A stretch of DNA of 64,000 bases from Flavobacterium sp. IB48 (GTDB taxonomy: Bacteria > Bacteroidota > Bacteroidia > Flavobacteriales > Flavobacteriaceae), in contig NZ_JAEFCA010000001.1 in NCBI RefSeq assembly GCF_016405855.1, positions 966,107-1,030,106 of the forward strand. The letters are read 5' to 3'. Position numbers and translations under genes: made by a program. Under the pieces are notes generated by a model. The model did no database searches and was not told the origin of the DNA. It saw only the letters and a list, made by a program, of their open reading frames with translations. This document shows, one piece after another, positions 1 to 8,545 of the stretch; within the stretch, counting starts at the first letter, position 1, and each line of letters opens with the position of its first letter.

Positions 1-14
1 GAAATAGAACACGG

Positions 15-38
15 ATTGCACTAATTTTCACGAATTAA
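15..38. repeat. CACGAATTA-type intergenic repeat, fragment
   Basis: A 24-base stretch beginning ATTGCACTAATTTTCACG is identical to positions 1808-1831. It is one copy of an AT-rich family with the words CACGAATTA and TTCGTGAAATT that also fills gaps near 1810-1882, 5955-6047 and 10608-10665. Confidence 0.7.
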
Positions 39-62
39 AAATAAAATAATCTAAATCTATTT

Positions 63-88
63 CTTGCAAGGTTTCCAAAACCTTGTAG
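63..88. repeat. Palindromic AAGGTTT/AAACCTT repeat
   Basis: The sequence reads CTTGCAAGGTTTCC followed by AAAACCTTGTAGG, an imperfect palindrome. A related copy (TAAGGTTTTAAAAACCTTGC) lies at about 625-645. Both sit in gaps between genes. They look like a small dispersed palindromic family, not operators of one gene. Confidence 0.5.
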
Positions 89-110
89 GCATCCATAATA
101 TCGAATAAAG

Positions 111-254
111 ATGACACAACAAATCTTATTTGTACTAGTAGTATTAATAGGTGCGTTTTATTCTAGAAAACATGGTAATAAAGCGAAGTCCGATATTGAG
201 AAGTTTGAAAAAATAAAGCTGACATGGAATATGAAAAGAAGTTTGATTATTTAA
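111..254 (+). CDS. Small predicted membrane peptide (47 aa)
   Basis: An ATG at 111 opens a 47-codon frame that ends at TAA 252-254. The N-terminal segment (QILFVLVVLIGAFYS, about residues 4-18) is hydrophobic enough for one membrane span. A basic, charged tail follows. The frame overlaps the next gene by 31 bases in another phase, which suggests translational coupling if both are real. I do not recognise a family. It could also be the remnant of a longer gene broken near its end. There is no clear ribosome binding site, so confidence is low. Confidence 0.3.
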   Translation: MTQQILFVLVVLIGAFYSRKHGNKAKSDIEKFEKIKLTWNMKRSLII

Positions 255-553
255 ATCGAAATGTTTTCTTTGATCTTGAAAACAAAAATTCAGGATTCGA
301 TTCTGAATCTATAAAGTATTTTTTGGAAGAAGATTTTAAAATAGTATTAGATAGAGTTGAGAGTTTAAATCTTGGAATTAGTGGTATCGAACCCTGGTTT
401 GATGAAGAATTTTATGATGTAATTGTTGTAGAAGATTATGGTAATAATCCTTTTGATTCTAATTGGTATAAAAACGCATTCGAAAATTTTAAAAAAGAAA
501 AGAAAAATCTTCTCTATGCGGCTAGTTATGTTGTACCACTTGACTTATTATAG
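224..553 (+). CDS. Acidic hypothetical protein (109 aa)
   Basis: This 109-residue frame starts at ATG 224 inside the end of the 47-aa frame. The protein is acidic, with many D and E residues (for example GIEPWFDEEFYDVIVVEDYG), rich in aromatic residues, and has no signal peptide or membrane span. Small acidic single-domain proteins of this look include immunity proteins, but nothing here identifies a toxin partner, so that is only a possibility. I do not recognise the family. It lies just before the polyketide operon, from which repeat sequence separates it. Confidence 0.45.
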   Translation: MEYEKKFDYLNRNVFFDLENKNSGFDSESIKYFLEEDFKIVLDRVESLNLGISGIEPWFDEEFYDVIVVEDYGNNPFDSNWYKNAFENFKKEKKNLLYAASYVVPLDLL

Positions 554-665
554 AGAATTGTCATCAACTAACAGCTTAAAATCTGCATAGAATTAAATAA
601 AAAGCTTAAAATAAAACATACCTAATAAGGTTTTAAAAACCTTGCAGGAGAAATCGAAATTTAAA

Positions 666-1817
666 ATGTTAAGAGAAATATACATCACAGAAACAAATTG
701 CATCACACCTTTAGGTTTTGATGTTGAATCTAATATCAGCGCCATTCTTAGCGGTGAATCTGGAATTCAGCTTCATAACGATGTTTCTTTGATGCCGAAT
801 CCTTTTTATGCTTCGATTATTTCTGATGAAAAAATAAACAGTGCTTTTTCAAAAATTAGTACTGAGACAAAATATTCCCGTTTAGAGAAAATGATGATTT
901 TAGCTTTAGAGCCGATTATCAAAAATTCAAATGTAGAATTAAATTCAAAAACGGCTTTTATACTTTCTACCACAAAAGGAAATGTAACCGCTTTGGCAAA
1001 TGATTCTGAAGAAAGTTTCAACAGCGCACATTTAGATGTTTTGGCTAAAAACGTTGCCAATTTCTTCGGATTCCAAACACAACCCATTGTAGTTTCGAAT
1101 GCTTGCGTTTCTGGAATTTTAGCCGTTTCTGTTGCCAAAAGAATGATTCAATCTGAACTTTACGACAACATTTTTGTAGTGGCTGGCGACGAAGTTTCAG
1201 AATTTGTTTTGTCTGGTTTTAATGCTTTCCAAGCGATGAGCGAGCAGCCTTGCAAACCCTATTCTAAAAACAGAACTGGAGTAAGTTTAGGCGAAGCGAC
1301 AGCAGCCGTTTTAATTTCGGCGGAAGCGAAAAACGCTAAAATAAAAGTAATTGGCGACAGTTCGATAAACGATGCCAATCATATTTCTGGACCTTCAAGA
1401 ACAGGCGAAGGTTTGTTCAGAAGTATTCAGAATGCTTTGAAAGAAGCGCAAATTGAAGCGAACAAATTAGATTATATTTCAGCACACGGAACCGCGACTC
1501 CTTATAATGACGAAATGGAAGCAATTGCTCTAACTCGTTTAGATTTACAGAATGTTCCAGTAAATAGTTTAAAGGGATTTTACGGTCATACTTTAGGCGC
1601 TTCGGGATTATTGGAAACGGTAATTGCAATAGAATCTGCCAACCAAAATAAACTTTTTGAATCGAAAGGTTTTGATGAAATTGGGGTTAGTGAAGCTATC
1701 AATGTTATTGAGAAAAACGAAGAAAAGAAAATTGATTATTTTCTGAAAACAGCTTCTGGATTTGGAGGTTGTAATACGGCGGTGGTTTTTGAGAAAGTAA
1801 AACACAAATTGCACTAA
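666..1817 (+). CDS. Beta-ketoacyl-ACP synthase (flexirubin/aryl-polyene cluster)
   Basis: A 383-residue KAS I/II-type condensing enzyme that should extend an acyl-ACP chain with malonyl-ACP. The catalytic triad is visible: Cys in NACVSG (about residue 147), His in SAHGTATPYND (about 274) and His in GHTLGASG (about 308). I chose ATG 666. A longer frame opening at TTG 642 would add 8 residues encoded by the palindromic repeat just upstream, and an AGGAG lies at 646-650. It is the first recognisable gene of a long + strand operon with further KS genes, an ACP and a dehydratase, the layout of flexirubin/aryl-polyene clusters. Which condensation step it performs cannot be read from sequence. Confidence 0.88.
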   Translation: MLREIYITETNCITPLGFDVESNISAILSGESGIQLHNDVSLMPNPFYASIISDEKINSAFSKISTETKYSRLEKMMILALEPIIKNSNVELNSKTAFILSTTKGNVTALANDSEESFNSAHLDVLAKNVANFFGFQTQPIVVSNACVSGILAVSVAKRMIQSELYDNIFVVAGDEVSEFVLSGFNAFQAMSEQPCKPYSKNRTGVSLGEATAAVLISAEAKNAKIKVIGDSSINDANHISGPSRTGEGLFRSIQNALKEAQIEANKLDYISAHGTATPYNDEMEAIALTRLDLQNVPVNSLKGFYGHTLGASGLLETVIAIESANQNKLFESKGFDEIGVSEAINVIEKNEEKKIDYFLKTASGFGGCNTAVVFEKVKHKLH

Positions 1818-1882
1818 TTTTCACGAATTAATTAGTGTCATTTAAACCCAATCAAAATCTGTGTTAATTCGTGAAATTAGTG
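1811..1882. repeat. Inverted repeat of the CACGAATTA family
   Basis: CACTAATTTTCACGAATTAA (1811-1830) is mirrored by TTAATTCGTGAAATTAGTG (1864-1882), giving arms of about 19 bp around a 33-base spacer. It fills the gap between two operon genes and overlaps the stop region of the first. The left arm is identical to the fragment at 15-38. Confidence 0.75.
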
Positions 1883-1896
1883 TTTAAATTAAAACA

Positions 1897-2514
1897 ATGA
1901 CTCAAAACAAAACCTACATACAATCCTACATCACAATTCAAAACAACGAAATTGTTTTGAACGGAACTTCTGTATTCAAAATTGAACCAACTGATTTTGC
2001 TGATTTTTCTAAACAAGCGTATCGCAATTTTGAAATGCAATATCCAAAGTTTTTCAAAATGGATGCTTTGAGCAAATTGGCTTTTTTAGGGTCAGAATTG
2101 CTTTTGAGTCCGATTACCTCAACGGAGCAGGAAAATAATATCGCTTTGGTTTTGGCCAATAAATCGTCAAGTTTGGATACCGATGTAAAATATCAGGAAT
2201 CTATTTCAGACAAAGAAAACTATTATCCGAGTCCGGCGGTCTTTGTTTATACGCTGCCAAATATTTGTTTGGGCGAAATAAGTATCCGTCATCAGCTGAA
2301 AAGTGAAAATTCTTTCTTTATATTTGACACCTTTAACACCGAATTTATGTCGAATTATTCGAATATTCTTCTGAATACGAATAAAGCAGATGTAGTTTTA
2401 TGCGGTTGGGTAGAATATTTTAACGACAATTATAAAGCTTTTTTATGTACAATTAGTACAGAAGAAAATGCAAAATATACAAACGAGACTATCAATACAT
2501 TATACAATAAATAA
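1897..2514 (+). CDS. KS-like partner protein, probably non-catalytic (205 aa)
   Basis: A 205-residue protein between a ketosynthase and the ACP. Proteins of this size and position in flexirubin/aryl-polyene clusters are often annotated as 3-oxoacyl-ACP synthase because they resemble the N-terminal half of the thiolase fold. Here neither the Cys motif (TACSS-like) nor the HGTxTP or GHTLG histidine motifs can be found, so it should not condense on its own. A scaffold, chain-length or partner role is inference. There is no signal peptide. It ends 2 bases before the ACP start, so the two are surely co-translated. Confidence 0.6.
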   Translation: MTQNKTYIQSYITIQNNEIVLNGTSVFKIEPTDFADFSKQAYRNFEMQYPKFFKMDALSKLAFLGSELLLSPITSTEQENNIALVLANKSSSLDTDVKYQESISDKENYYPSPAVFVYTLPNICLGEISIRHQLKSENSFFIFDTFNTEFMSNYSNILLNTNKADVVLCGWVEYFNDNYKAFLCTISTEENAKYTNETINTLYNK

Positions 2515-2516
2515 TC

Positions 2517-2774
2517 ATGGAAGCATTAAAAGAAGAATTAAAAAATAAAATCATAACAACTTTAAACCTTGAAGATATTGCAGTAGAAGATATTGCTGAT
2601 AACGATCCTTTGTTTGGAGATGGTTTAGGTTTAGACTCGATTGATGCACTTGAATTGATCGTGATTTTAGATAAAGATTACGGAATTAAATTAGTAGATC
2701 CGAAAGAAGGGAAATCTATTTTCCAGTCTATCGAAACTATGGCGGCGTATATCAGCGCTAACAGAACTAAATAG
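2517..2774 (+). CDS. Acyl carrier protein
   Basis: An 85-residue acidic protein with the phosphopantetheine site GLGLDSIDALEL; Ser41 is the attachment residue. It carries the growing chain for the surrounding ketosynthases and dehydratase. Length and acidity fit a free-standing ACP. It follows the KS-like protein by 2 bases. The 138-base gap after it is filled by a nested palindromic repeat. Confidence 0.93.
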   Translation: MEALKEELKNKIITTLNLEDIAVEDIADNDPLFGDGLGLDSIDALELIVILDKDYGIKLVDPKEGKSIFQSIETMAAYISANRTK

Positions 2775-2912
2775 ATTTCAGATTTTAGACTTTAGATTTT
2801 AGATTCCATCCTGAATCTAAAATTTTAAATGTTTAAAAATCCGTCAACTTTGTCAAAGTTTGAAACTTTGACAAAGTTCTAAGAATCTACAATTATAAAT
2901 CTAAAATCTAAA
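2773..2912. repeat. Nested inverted repeat: AATCTAAA arms around a 33-bp palindrome
   Basis: The outer arms are TTTAGATTTTAGATT (about 2791-2805) and AATCTAAAATCTAAA (2898-2912), the latter touching the next start codon. The core at 2846-2878 is a perfect palindrome with 16-base arms, AACTTTGTCAAAGTTT and AAACTTTGACAAAGTT, around one G. The same core with different outer arms is found at about 50605-50720. Confidence 0.8.
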
Positions 2913-4112
2913 ATGGCAAGAGGTGTTGCAATAACGGGAATGGGAATTATCTCTGCGATTGGTAATTCGGTTGAGGAAAACTATATTTCCTTGATTGAAA
3001 ACAAAATCGGTGTTTCTCGTATTCAAAATATTTCGACTGTTCATGCAGATATGATCAAAGTTGGCGAAATCAAAAAAACCAACGAAGATCTTGTTGATGA
3101 ACTGAAATTAAATGAGGATAATAATTTCTCCAGAACCGCTATGATTGGCACTTTGGCAGCAAAACAAGCTGTTGAAAATGCTGGCATTACCGATATAAAT
3201 GAATTTAGAACGGGACTTATTTCGGCTACAAGCGTGGGCGGAATGGACATGACGGAAAGATATTATTACGATTATTTCGAAAAACCAGAATTGACCAAGT
3301 ACATTACTTGCCACGATGGCGGAGATGTTGCCGAAAAAATTGCTGAAGAATTAGGTTTAAAAGGAATGGTAACAACGATAAGTACTGCTTGTTCATCTGC
3401 AGCCAATTCGATTATGTTGGGTGCAAGATTGATCAAAACGGGAAAATTAGATCGCGTAATTGTTGGCGGAGCCGATGCTTTGGCAAAATTCACCATCAAC
3501 GGATTCAAGACTTTGATGATTTTATCTGACGATTACAACAAGCCTTTTGACAATACCAGAAAAGGATTAAATCTCGGAGAAGCTGCCGCTTTTTTGGTTT
3601 TAGAATCGGATGAAATTGTAGCAAAACAAAACAAAAAAGTATTGGCAAGAGTTTCAGGTTACGGAAATGCCAACGATGCTTTTCATCAAACTGCTTCTTC
3701 AGAAAATGGAGACGGCGCTTATTTGGCCATGAAAAAAGCGTTTGAAGTTTCAGGTTTAAAACCTTCTGAAATTGATTACATCAACGTGCATGGAACTGCA
3801 ACTCCAAACAACGATTTGTCTGAGGGAAGAGCTTTACTTCGAATTTATGAAAACGAAAAAGTTCCAGATTTCAGTTCTACAAAACCTTTTACAGGACATA
3901 CATTAGCGGCTGCAGCTGCGATTGAAGCCGTTTACAGTGTTTTGGCAATTCAGAATAATGTGGTTTACCCCAATTTGAATTTTGAAGTTCCGATGGAAGA
4001 ATTTGATTTGAAACCACAGACAACTTTAAAAAATAAAACTATCGAGCACGTTTTATCCAACTCTTTTGGTTTTGGAGGAAACTGTTCAACCCTTATATTT
4101 TCAAAAAGCTAA
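2913..4112 (+). CDS. Beta-ketoacyl-ACP synthase (KAS II type)
   Basis: A 399-residue condensing enzyme with the full active site: Cys160 in STACSSAANS, His293 in VHGTATPNND and His329 in TGHTLAAAA. It should perform decarboxylative condensation of malonyl-ACP. Its stop overlaps the start of the next gene (TAATG), and that gene encodes a KS-like protein without the Cys, so the pair resembles a KS / chain-length-factor heterodimer. It lies in the flexirubin/aryl-polyene type operon. Substrate and chain length cannot be told from sequence. Confidence 0.93.
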   Translation: MARGVAITGMGIISAIGNSVEENYISLIENKIGVSRIQNISTVHADMIKVGEIKKTNEDLVDELKLNEDNNFSRTAMIGTLAAKQAVENAGITDINEFRTGLISATSVGGMDMTERYYYDYFEKPELTKYITCHDGGDVAEKIAEELGLKGMVTTISTACSSAANSIMLGARLIKTGKLDRVIVGGADALAKFTINGFKTLMILSDDYNKPFDNTRKGLNLGEAAAFLVLESDEIVAKQNKKVLARVSGYGNANDAFHQTASSENGDGAYLAMKKAFEVSGLKPSEIDYINVHGTATPNNDLSEGRALLRIYENEKVPDFSSTKPFTGHTLAAAAAIEAVYSVLAIQNNVVYPNLNFEVPMEEFDLKPQTTLKNKTIEHVLSNSFGFGGNCSTLIFSKS

Positions 4113-5173
4113 TGACGAAGACATATATAAATGGAGTAGGCTGTATTTCGACTCAAAAAACATTTGATACTGTTTTTTTGGAAGAAGCTGTTGTAAATCA
4201 TGAAGAAAATGTACTGGCAATTGTTCCGCCAGTATACAAAGAATATATTTCGCCTGCTGCCAGCCGAAGAATGGCAAAAGGTGTAAAAAACGGAATCGTA
4301 GCTTCGGCTTTGGCTATGAAAGATGCCAATATTGAAAAAGTTGACGCCATTATTACTGGAACTGGTTTAGGCTGTATTGAAGATTCTGAAAAATTCCTAA
4401 AAAGTATTTTAGATAATAACGAAGAGTTTTTAACTCCGACATCTTTCATCCAATCCACTCACAATACCGTTGGAGCACAAATTGCACTTTTACAGCAATG
4501 TAAAGGTTATAATTTTACCTATGTGAATGGTGCTGTTTCTTTTGAATCGGCTCTTATTGATGCTAAAATGCAAATTGAAGAAGCTGAAGCTAATTCGATT
4601 TTAGTGGGCGGTGTTGATGAAAATGGAGATTATACTACTTCGCTTTTTAAACTAAACGGTCGCATTAAAGCAGATAATTCTGCTCCGTACGATGTTTTAA
4701 ATTCTACAACGAGCGGTGCTGTATATGGTGAAGGTGCCAATTTTTTTGTTTTAGAAAACGAAAGAAAAGAAAATTCTTATGCCGAACTTCTAGATATTGC
4801 TATTGTAAATACTCTGGAAGAAAATGAAGTTGAAGCAGCAATTGTTTCGTTCTTAAAATCAAATAACTTAGAAATTTCAGATCTTGACGCGCTTGTTTTA
4901 GGTTTTGACGGAAATGCAGATTTTGAGAATTATTATAGAAATCTTGCTGAAAATGCATTTGCTCAAATTCCGATTTTATATTACAAACATTTGAGCGGTG
5001 AATACGATACAGCTTCGGCTTTTGCTTTTTGGATGGCGGCTAAAATTTTGAAAACTCAGGAAATTCCTGAAATCGTAAAAGTAAATGCTATCGAAAAATC
5101 AGATTACAAAACGATTTTATTATACAATCAATTAAACGGAAAAAACCATAGTTTTACGCTGCTGTCAAAATGA
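4112..5173 (+). CDS. Ketosynthase-like chain-length-factor-type protein (353 aa)
   Basis: A ketosynthase-fold protein without a complete active site. The region matching TACSS reads YVNGAVSFES, placing Ala near residue 141 at the Cys position. The HGTxTP histidine region reads LGFDGNADF, and only a His in KHLSGEYDTASA recalls the second histidine. Such proteins act as chain-length factors or KS-beta partners in type II systems. Its start overlaps the stop of the active KS by one base, which favours equimolar synthesis and a heterodimer (inference). The product is slightly shorter than normal KS proteins (about 400 aa). Confidence 0.75.
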   Translation: MTKTYINGVGCISTQKTFDTVFLEEAVVNHEENVLAIVPPVYKEYISPAASRRMAKGVKNGIVASALAMKDANIEKVDAIITGTGLGCIEDSEKFLKSILDNNEEFLTPTSFIQSTHNTVGAQIALLQQCKGYNFTYVNGAVSFESALIDAKMQIEEAEANSILVGGVDENGDYTTSLFKLNGRIKADNSAPYDVLNSTTSGAVYGEGANFFVLENERKENSYAELLDIAIVNTLEENEVEAAIVSFLKSNNLEISDLDALVLGFDGNADFENYYRNLAENAFAQIPILYYKHLSGEYDTASAFAFWMAAKILKTQEIPEIVKVNAIEKSDYKTILLYNQLNGKNHSFTLLSK

Positions 5174-5955
5174 TAACGCACAAAAACATATCGCTGTTTT
5201 TTATCTTTTTATTGCTTTTATTGTTTCTTCTGAATCTTTACACTGCAATAAATTTCTGGTTCTTTTTTGCTATAATTTTTATTTGGATCGGAATAAATGC
5301 TTTTGGTTCTGCACGAATTTCTTCTAATTATCATGTAAAGGCATTTTGCAGTAATCCGTTAGAAACAGAAAAAAAAATTGCACTTACTTTTGATGACGGT
5401 CCTAGCGTTTACACTTTGGAAGTTTTAGAACTTTTAAAAAAATACAATGCCAAAGCGACCTTTTTCTGCATTGGAAAAAATATCGAAACGCATCCTGAAA
5501 TTCTCCAAAAAGTGATTGATGAAGGGCACTTCGTTGGAAATCATTCCTACTCACATTCTAAATTTTTTGATTTTTATAATGCGAAAAAAATAACCGAAGA
5601 ACTTCAGAAAACAGACGCTCTTCTGGAAAAATTCACTTCAAAAAAAATCAACTTTTTTCGTCCGCCTTATGGAGTTACAACTCCTTCGATAAGAAGAGCT
5701 TTAAAAGTAACCGGACATAAAACAATTGGCTGGAATATTCGTTCGCTTGACGGAGGAACCCAAAATCAGGAATTAATTTTCAATCGACTCATTAAGCATA
5801 TTTCTCCCGGCGGAATTGTACTTTTGCATGATACAGCAGAACATTCTGTTTTGGTACTGGAACAGTTTTTGCAATTTTTACAGCAAAATAATTATGAAGT
5901 GGTTTCGATTGAAGAACTTTTGGATCTTAAAGCTTATGAAGTTGGACACGGATAA
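5170..5955 (+). CDS. NodB-type polysaccharide deacetylase family protein
   Basis: A 261-residue protein with one or two N-terminal membrane spans (about residues 8-45) and a carbohydrate esterase 4 domain. The metal-dependent motifs are intact: TFDDGP (73-78), HSYSH (125-129), RPPYG (164-168) and LLHD near the end. It probably removes an acyl group from a sugar or lipid substrate at the outer face of the inner membrane. The family often recurs in flexirubin/aryl-polyene clusters, where its substrate is not established to my knowledge. The start overlaps the upstream stop by four bases (ATGA). Confidence 0.82.
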   Translation: MITHKNISLFFIFLLLLLFLLNLYTAINFWFFFAIIFIWIGINAFGSARISSNYHVKAFCSNPLETEKKIALTFDDGPSVYTLEVLELLKKYNAKATFFCIGKNIETHPEILQKVIDEGHFVGNHSYSHSKFFDFYNAKKITEELQKTDALLEKFTSKKINFFRPPYGVTTPSIRRALKVTGHKTIGWNIRSLDGGTQNQELIFNRLIKHISPGGIVLLHDTAEHSVLVLEQFLQFLQQNNYEVVSIEELLDLKAYEVGHG

Positions 5956-6047
5956 AACAGATTCGCTTTCGCGAAGACGCGGATAAAAACGGATTTTATT
6001 AAATTAAAAATTCGTGAAAATTGGTGCAATTCGTGGCGAAAAAACAA
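5955..6047. repeat. CACGAATT-family intergenic repeat
   Basis: The gap holds TTCGCTTTCGCGAAGACGCG, with a small GCGAAAGC-type palindrome, followed by AATTCGTGAAAATTGGTGCA and AATTCGTGGCGAAAA, words shared with the repeats at 1811-1882 and 10608-10665. Confidence 0.55.
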
Positions 6048-6064
6048 AGCATAATTTAAAAAAT

Positions 6065-6691
6065 ATGAAAACTAAAATAGCACTACTCATTCTATTTATT
6101 TCAGGCAATTTGTTCGCGCAGGAACAAAAAATGACCGATGTCGAAATTGCGTCTTTTAAGCAAGATGTAAATGTTGTGGCTAAAAAAATCAAGACTTTGA
6201 GTACCGATTTTATTCAGTATAAACATTTAGATTTTTTATCGAAGGACATTGAAACTTCAGGAAAAATGGTTTTTAAAGAACCTGCTTTACTTCAATGGCA
6301 ATATAAAAAACCGTACAATTACAGCATCACTTTCAAAAACGGAAAAATCCTGATTAACGACGAAGGAAAGAAAAGTGCTGTTGATATTGGAAACAGTAAA
6401 ATCTTTGCCCGAATTAATAAATTGATCGTGGGAAGTGTGAGCGGAAATATGTTTGATGATAAAGAATTTACAATTTCGTATTTTAAATTAAAAGGTCAGA
6501 ATCTGGCAAAATTTGTTCCGAAAGATGCGACGCTTAAAAAATACATCAAACAAATCGAACTGACTTTTGACAAAGAAGAAGCAACAGTTGTTCAGGTAAA
6601 ATTGTTAGAATCATCTGAAGATTATACTCGAATTGTACTTAAAAATAAAGTGATCAATGCAAAAATCGACGATTCAGTTTTTACTAATTAA
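6065..6691 (+). CDS. LolA-like outer-membrane lipoprotein carrier protein
   Basis: A 208-residue periplasmic protein starting MKTKIALLILFISGNLFAQ, a clear signal peptide cut after FAQ. The mature part fits the LolA/LolB fold seen in aryl-polyene clusters: a half-barrel that shields an acyl chain on its way across the periplasm. I chose ATG 6065; an upstream start at 6014 would add 17 residues encoded in a repeat and bury the signal peptide. In this cluster it likely works with the downstream MMPL exporter to move the pigment lipid to the outer membrane (inference). Confidence 0.8.
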   Translation: MKTKIALLILFISGNLFAQEQKMTDVEIASFKQDVNVVAKKIKTLSTDFIQYKHLDFLSKDIETSGKMVFKEPALLQWQYKKPYNYSITFKNGKILINDEGKKSAVDIGNSKIFARINKLIVGSVSGNMFDDKEFTISYFKLKGQNLAKFVPKDATLKKYIKQIELTFDKEEATVVQVKLLESSEDYTRIVLKNKVINAKIDDSVFTN

Positions 6692-7292
6692 TTGCTTTCT
6701 GGCAATTATTTTAATTTCTTGTGGCTCGGTCACAAAAAATTATACGCCTAAAAAATTAGACAAAACATCTTATACTGTTCCCTATTTTTCAGACTCAAAA
6801 ACCGATTATGTTTATAAAACCAACATCAGTGTTTACGGGAATGAACTGTCTGGAATTTTCATTGCCAAGAAAATAAATGACACTACGCATCGAATAGTTT
6901 TTACAACCGAATTCGGAAACAAATTAATGGATTTTGAAATCTCAGATACCGATTTTAAAGTCAATTCTATTGTATCAGAATTAGATCGAAAAATTTTGAT
7001 CAATACTTTAAAAGAAGATTTTCGATTGCTTTTAAAGAAAGAATATTCGATTCAAGAGCAATTCGAAAATGAATCGGCAGACATATATAAATCGGCAGAT
7101 GGCAAGCGTGACAATTATATTTTCATCTCCCAAAAAGATCAGAAATTAGAAAAGATCGTTCATGCTTCTCAAACAAAAGAAAAATTTACACTGCTTTTCA
7201 GTTCAGAAAACAATATTTTTGCCGAAAAGATTCAGATAATTCATCAGAATATTAAATTGAAAATTGAACTGAATTATTTCAAATCAGAATAA
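6657..7292 (+). CDS. Hypothetical lipoprotein of the polyketide cluster (211 aa)
   Basis: ATG 6657 lies inside the end of the LolA-like gene (35-base overlap, different frame). The N-terminus carries a lipoprotein signal peptide ending LISC, with Cys22 as the lipidation site. The remaining ~190 residues have no motif I know. Position and export suggest a partner of the LolA-like carrier, perhaps a LolB-like acceptor, but this is inference from neighbourhood only. Confidence 0.65.
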   Translation: MQKSTIQFLLINCFLAIILISCGSVTKNYTPKKLDKTSYTVPYFSDSKTDYVYKTNISVYGNELSGIFIAKKINDTTHRIVFTTEFGNKLMDFEISDTDFKVNSIVSELDRKILINTLKEDFRLLLKKEYSIQEQFENESADIYKSADGKRDNYIFISQKDQKLEKIVHASQTKEKFTLLFSSENNIFAEKIQIIHQNIKLKIELNYFKSE

Positions 7293-7329
7293 AAACTTAA
7301 ACTAATCCTAAACTTAAACCAAACCCAAA

Positions 7330-7926
7330 ATGAGAAAATTTGTTTTAATTGCATTTGTTTTATTAATCGGAATGCAAACAGAAGCGCAAGTAAAAGTTAG
7401 TCCAGGACTAAGAGGTGGTTTGAATGTATCAACATTAACGAATATTGATGACAATAGTTCTAAAACAGATTTCTATGTTGGTGGATTGGTAAATATTAAA
7501 TTCAATAAATTTTTCTCGGTTCAACCAGAGATAAATTATTCTAGACAAGGTGATGAAGGAAGATATTTTGAAAACGGCCGTTATTATTCTGAAAAGTATG
7601 AGTTGAATTATATAACACTGGGAGCGGTTGCAAAATTTAACTTTGGAGGTGGAGGTTTTCATCTATTGGCAGGCCCTTCTTTAGATTTAAAAGTTAGTGA
7701 TAATTATGTAAATACTAACCCAGAAGATTTTGATCTTTCATTTGTTGGAGGTGTTGGTTATACTTTGCCAAATGGTTTAACTTTTGAAGCTCGACTTAAA
7801 CAAGGATTAATTGATATTTATGGTTATAACGGATATGATTATGACAATAATGGATATTACTATAATGATGTAATCTTAAATCAAGTTTTCCAAATCGGAA
7901 TTAGTTATACATTTAAAACAAAATAA
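7330..7926 (+). CDS. Outer-membrane beta-barrel protein (PorT-like family)
   Basis: A 198-residue protein with signal peptide (cleavage after EAQ, about residue 20) and alternating hydrophobic strands typical of small 8-stranded barrels (GGLNVST, VQPEINYSRQG, LTFEARLKQGLIDIYG), ending in a TFK-type terminal strand. It is a paralogue of the next gene; the two share GLR(G/A)G, KTDFY(V/A)GG, QPEINYSRQG and GLTFEAR. Barrels of this kind sit in the outer membrane. In the pigment cluster it could anchor or receive the product, but no function is proven here. Confidence 0.8.
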   Translation: MRKFVLIAFVLLIGMQTEAQVKVSPGLRGGLNVSTLTNIDDNSSKTDFYVGGLVNIKFNKFFSVQPEINYSRQGDEGRYFENGRYYSEKYELNYITLGAVAKFNFGGGGFHLLAGPSLDLKVSDNYVNTNPEDFDLSFVGGVGYTLPNGLTFEARLKQGLIDIYGYNGYDYDNNGYYYNDVILNQVFQIGISYTFKTK

Positions 7927-7928
7927 AA

Positions 7929-8540
7929 ATGAATAAAAAAATATTCTTCTTTATTGCTGTTTTTTTCTTGGTTTTAAATATACAAGCACAAGTAACCGTA
8001 AAGCCTGGATTAAGAGCCGGATTTAGTTTTTCGACGATTTCTGAAATGCATGCCGATTATAAAACTGATTTTTATGCTGGTGGTTTTACAGAAATTAAAA
8101 TAACCAAAGTTTACGCCCTTCAACCAGAGATTAATTACAGCAGACAAGGTTCTAATAATGTAGCTCGAAATTATTTTGATGAAAATACACAGACCAATAA
8201 AGTAGAACATTTAGATCTTGATATAAACTATTTGTCTCTTTCTGTGATGAATAAATTTACTTTACCAGTAGGAATTCAATTTCAAGCAGGACCAACATTA
8301 GATATTTTATTGAATGATAATCTTGCTGTGAGAAAAGCACAAAATGATCTTGGTTTGGTTTTAGGAGTTGCCTATGCCCTGCCTTCTGGTTTGACATTTG
8401 AAGCGCGATTCAAAAAAGGGCTGCTTGATATTTTAAGCAGCGATTATTATCAAAATGACTCCAATAATTATTATTTATTTGGAGATTATAACACGAATAT
8501 TAATTTTCAATTAGGGGTTTCCTATTCATTTGGAAAATAA
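7929..8540 (+). CDS. Outer-membrane beta-barrel protein, tandem paralogue
   Basis: A 203-residue protein with signal peptide (cleavage after QAQ) beginning 2 bases after the previous barrel gene. Shared blocks such as QPEINYSRQG, LPSGLTFEARFKKG and a terminal GVSYSFGK strand show that the pair arose by tandem duplication. The loops differ (for example VARNYFDENTQTNK here against GRYFENGRYYS there), as expected for surface-exposed loops that diverge. Likely located in the outer membrane; role in the cluster unknown. Confidence 0.8.
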   Translation: MNKKIFFFIAVFFLVLNIQAQVTVKPGLRAGFSFSTISEMHADYKTDFYAGGFTEIKITKVYALQPEINYSRQGSNNVARNYFDENTQTNKVEHLDLDINYLSLSVMNKFTLPVGIQFQAGPTLDILLNDNLAVRKAQNDLGLVLGVAYALPSGLTFEARFKKGLLDILSSDYYQNDSNNYYLFGDYNTNINFQLGVSYSFGK

Positions 8541-8545
8541 AAAAT

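Noticed and set aside
642..665. TTG-initiated extension of the first ketosynthase
   Set aside because: The extra 8 codons are part of a palindromic repeat; ATG 666 gives the normal KS N-terminus.
806..1138. Antisense open frames inside genes
   Set aside because: They mirror codon use of strong genes on the other strand and have no start or binding site of their own.
6014..6064. Longer start of the LolA-like gene
   Set aside because: It would put 17 residues before the signal peptide and uses repeat sequence.
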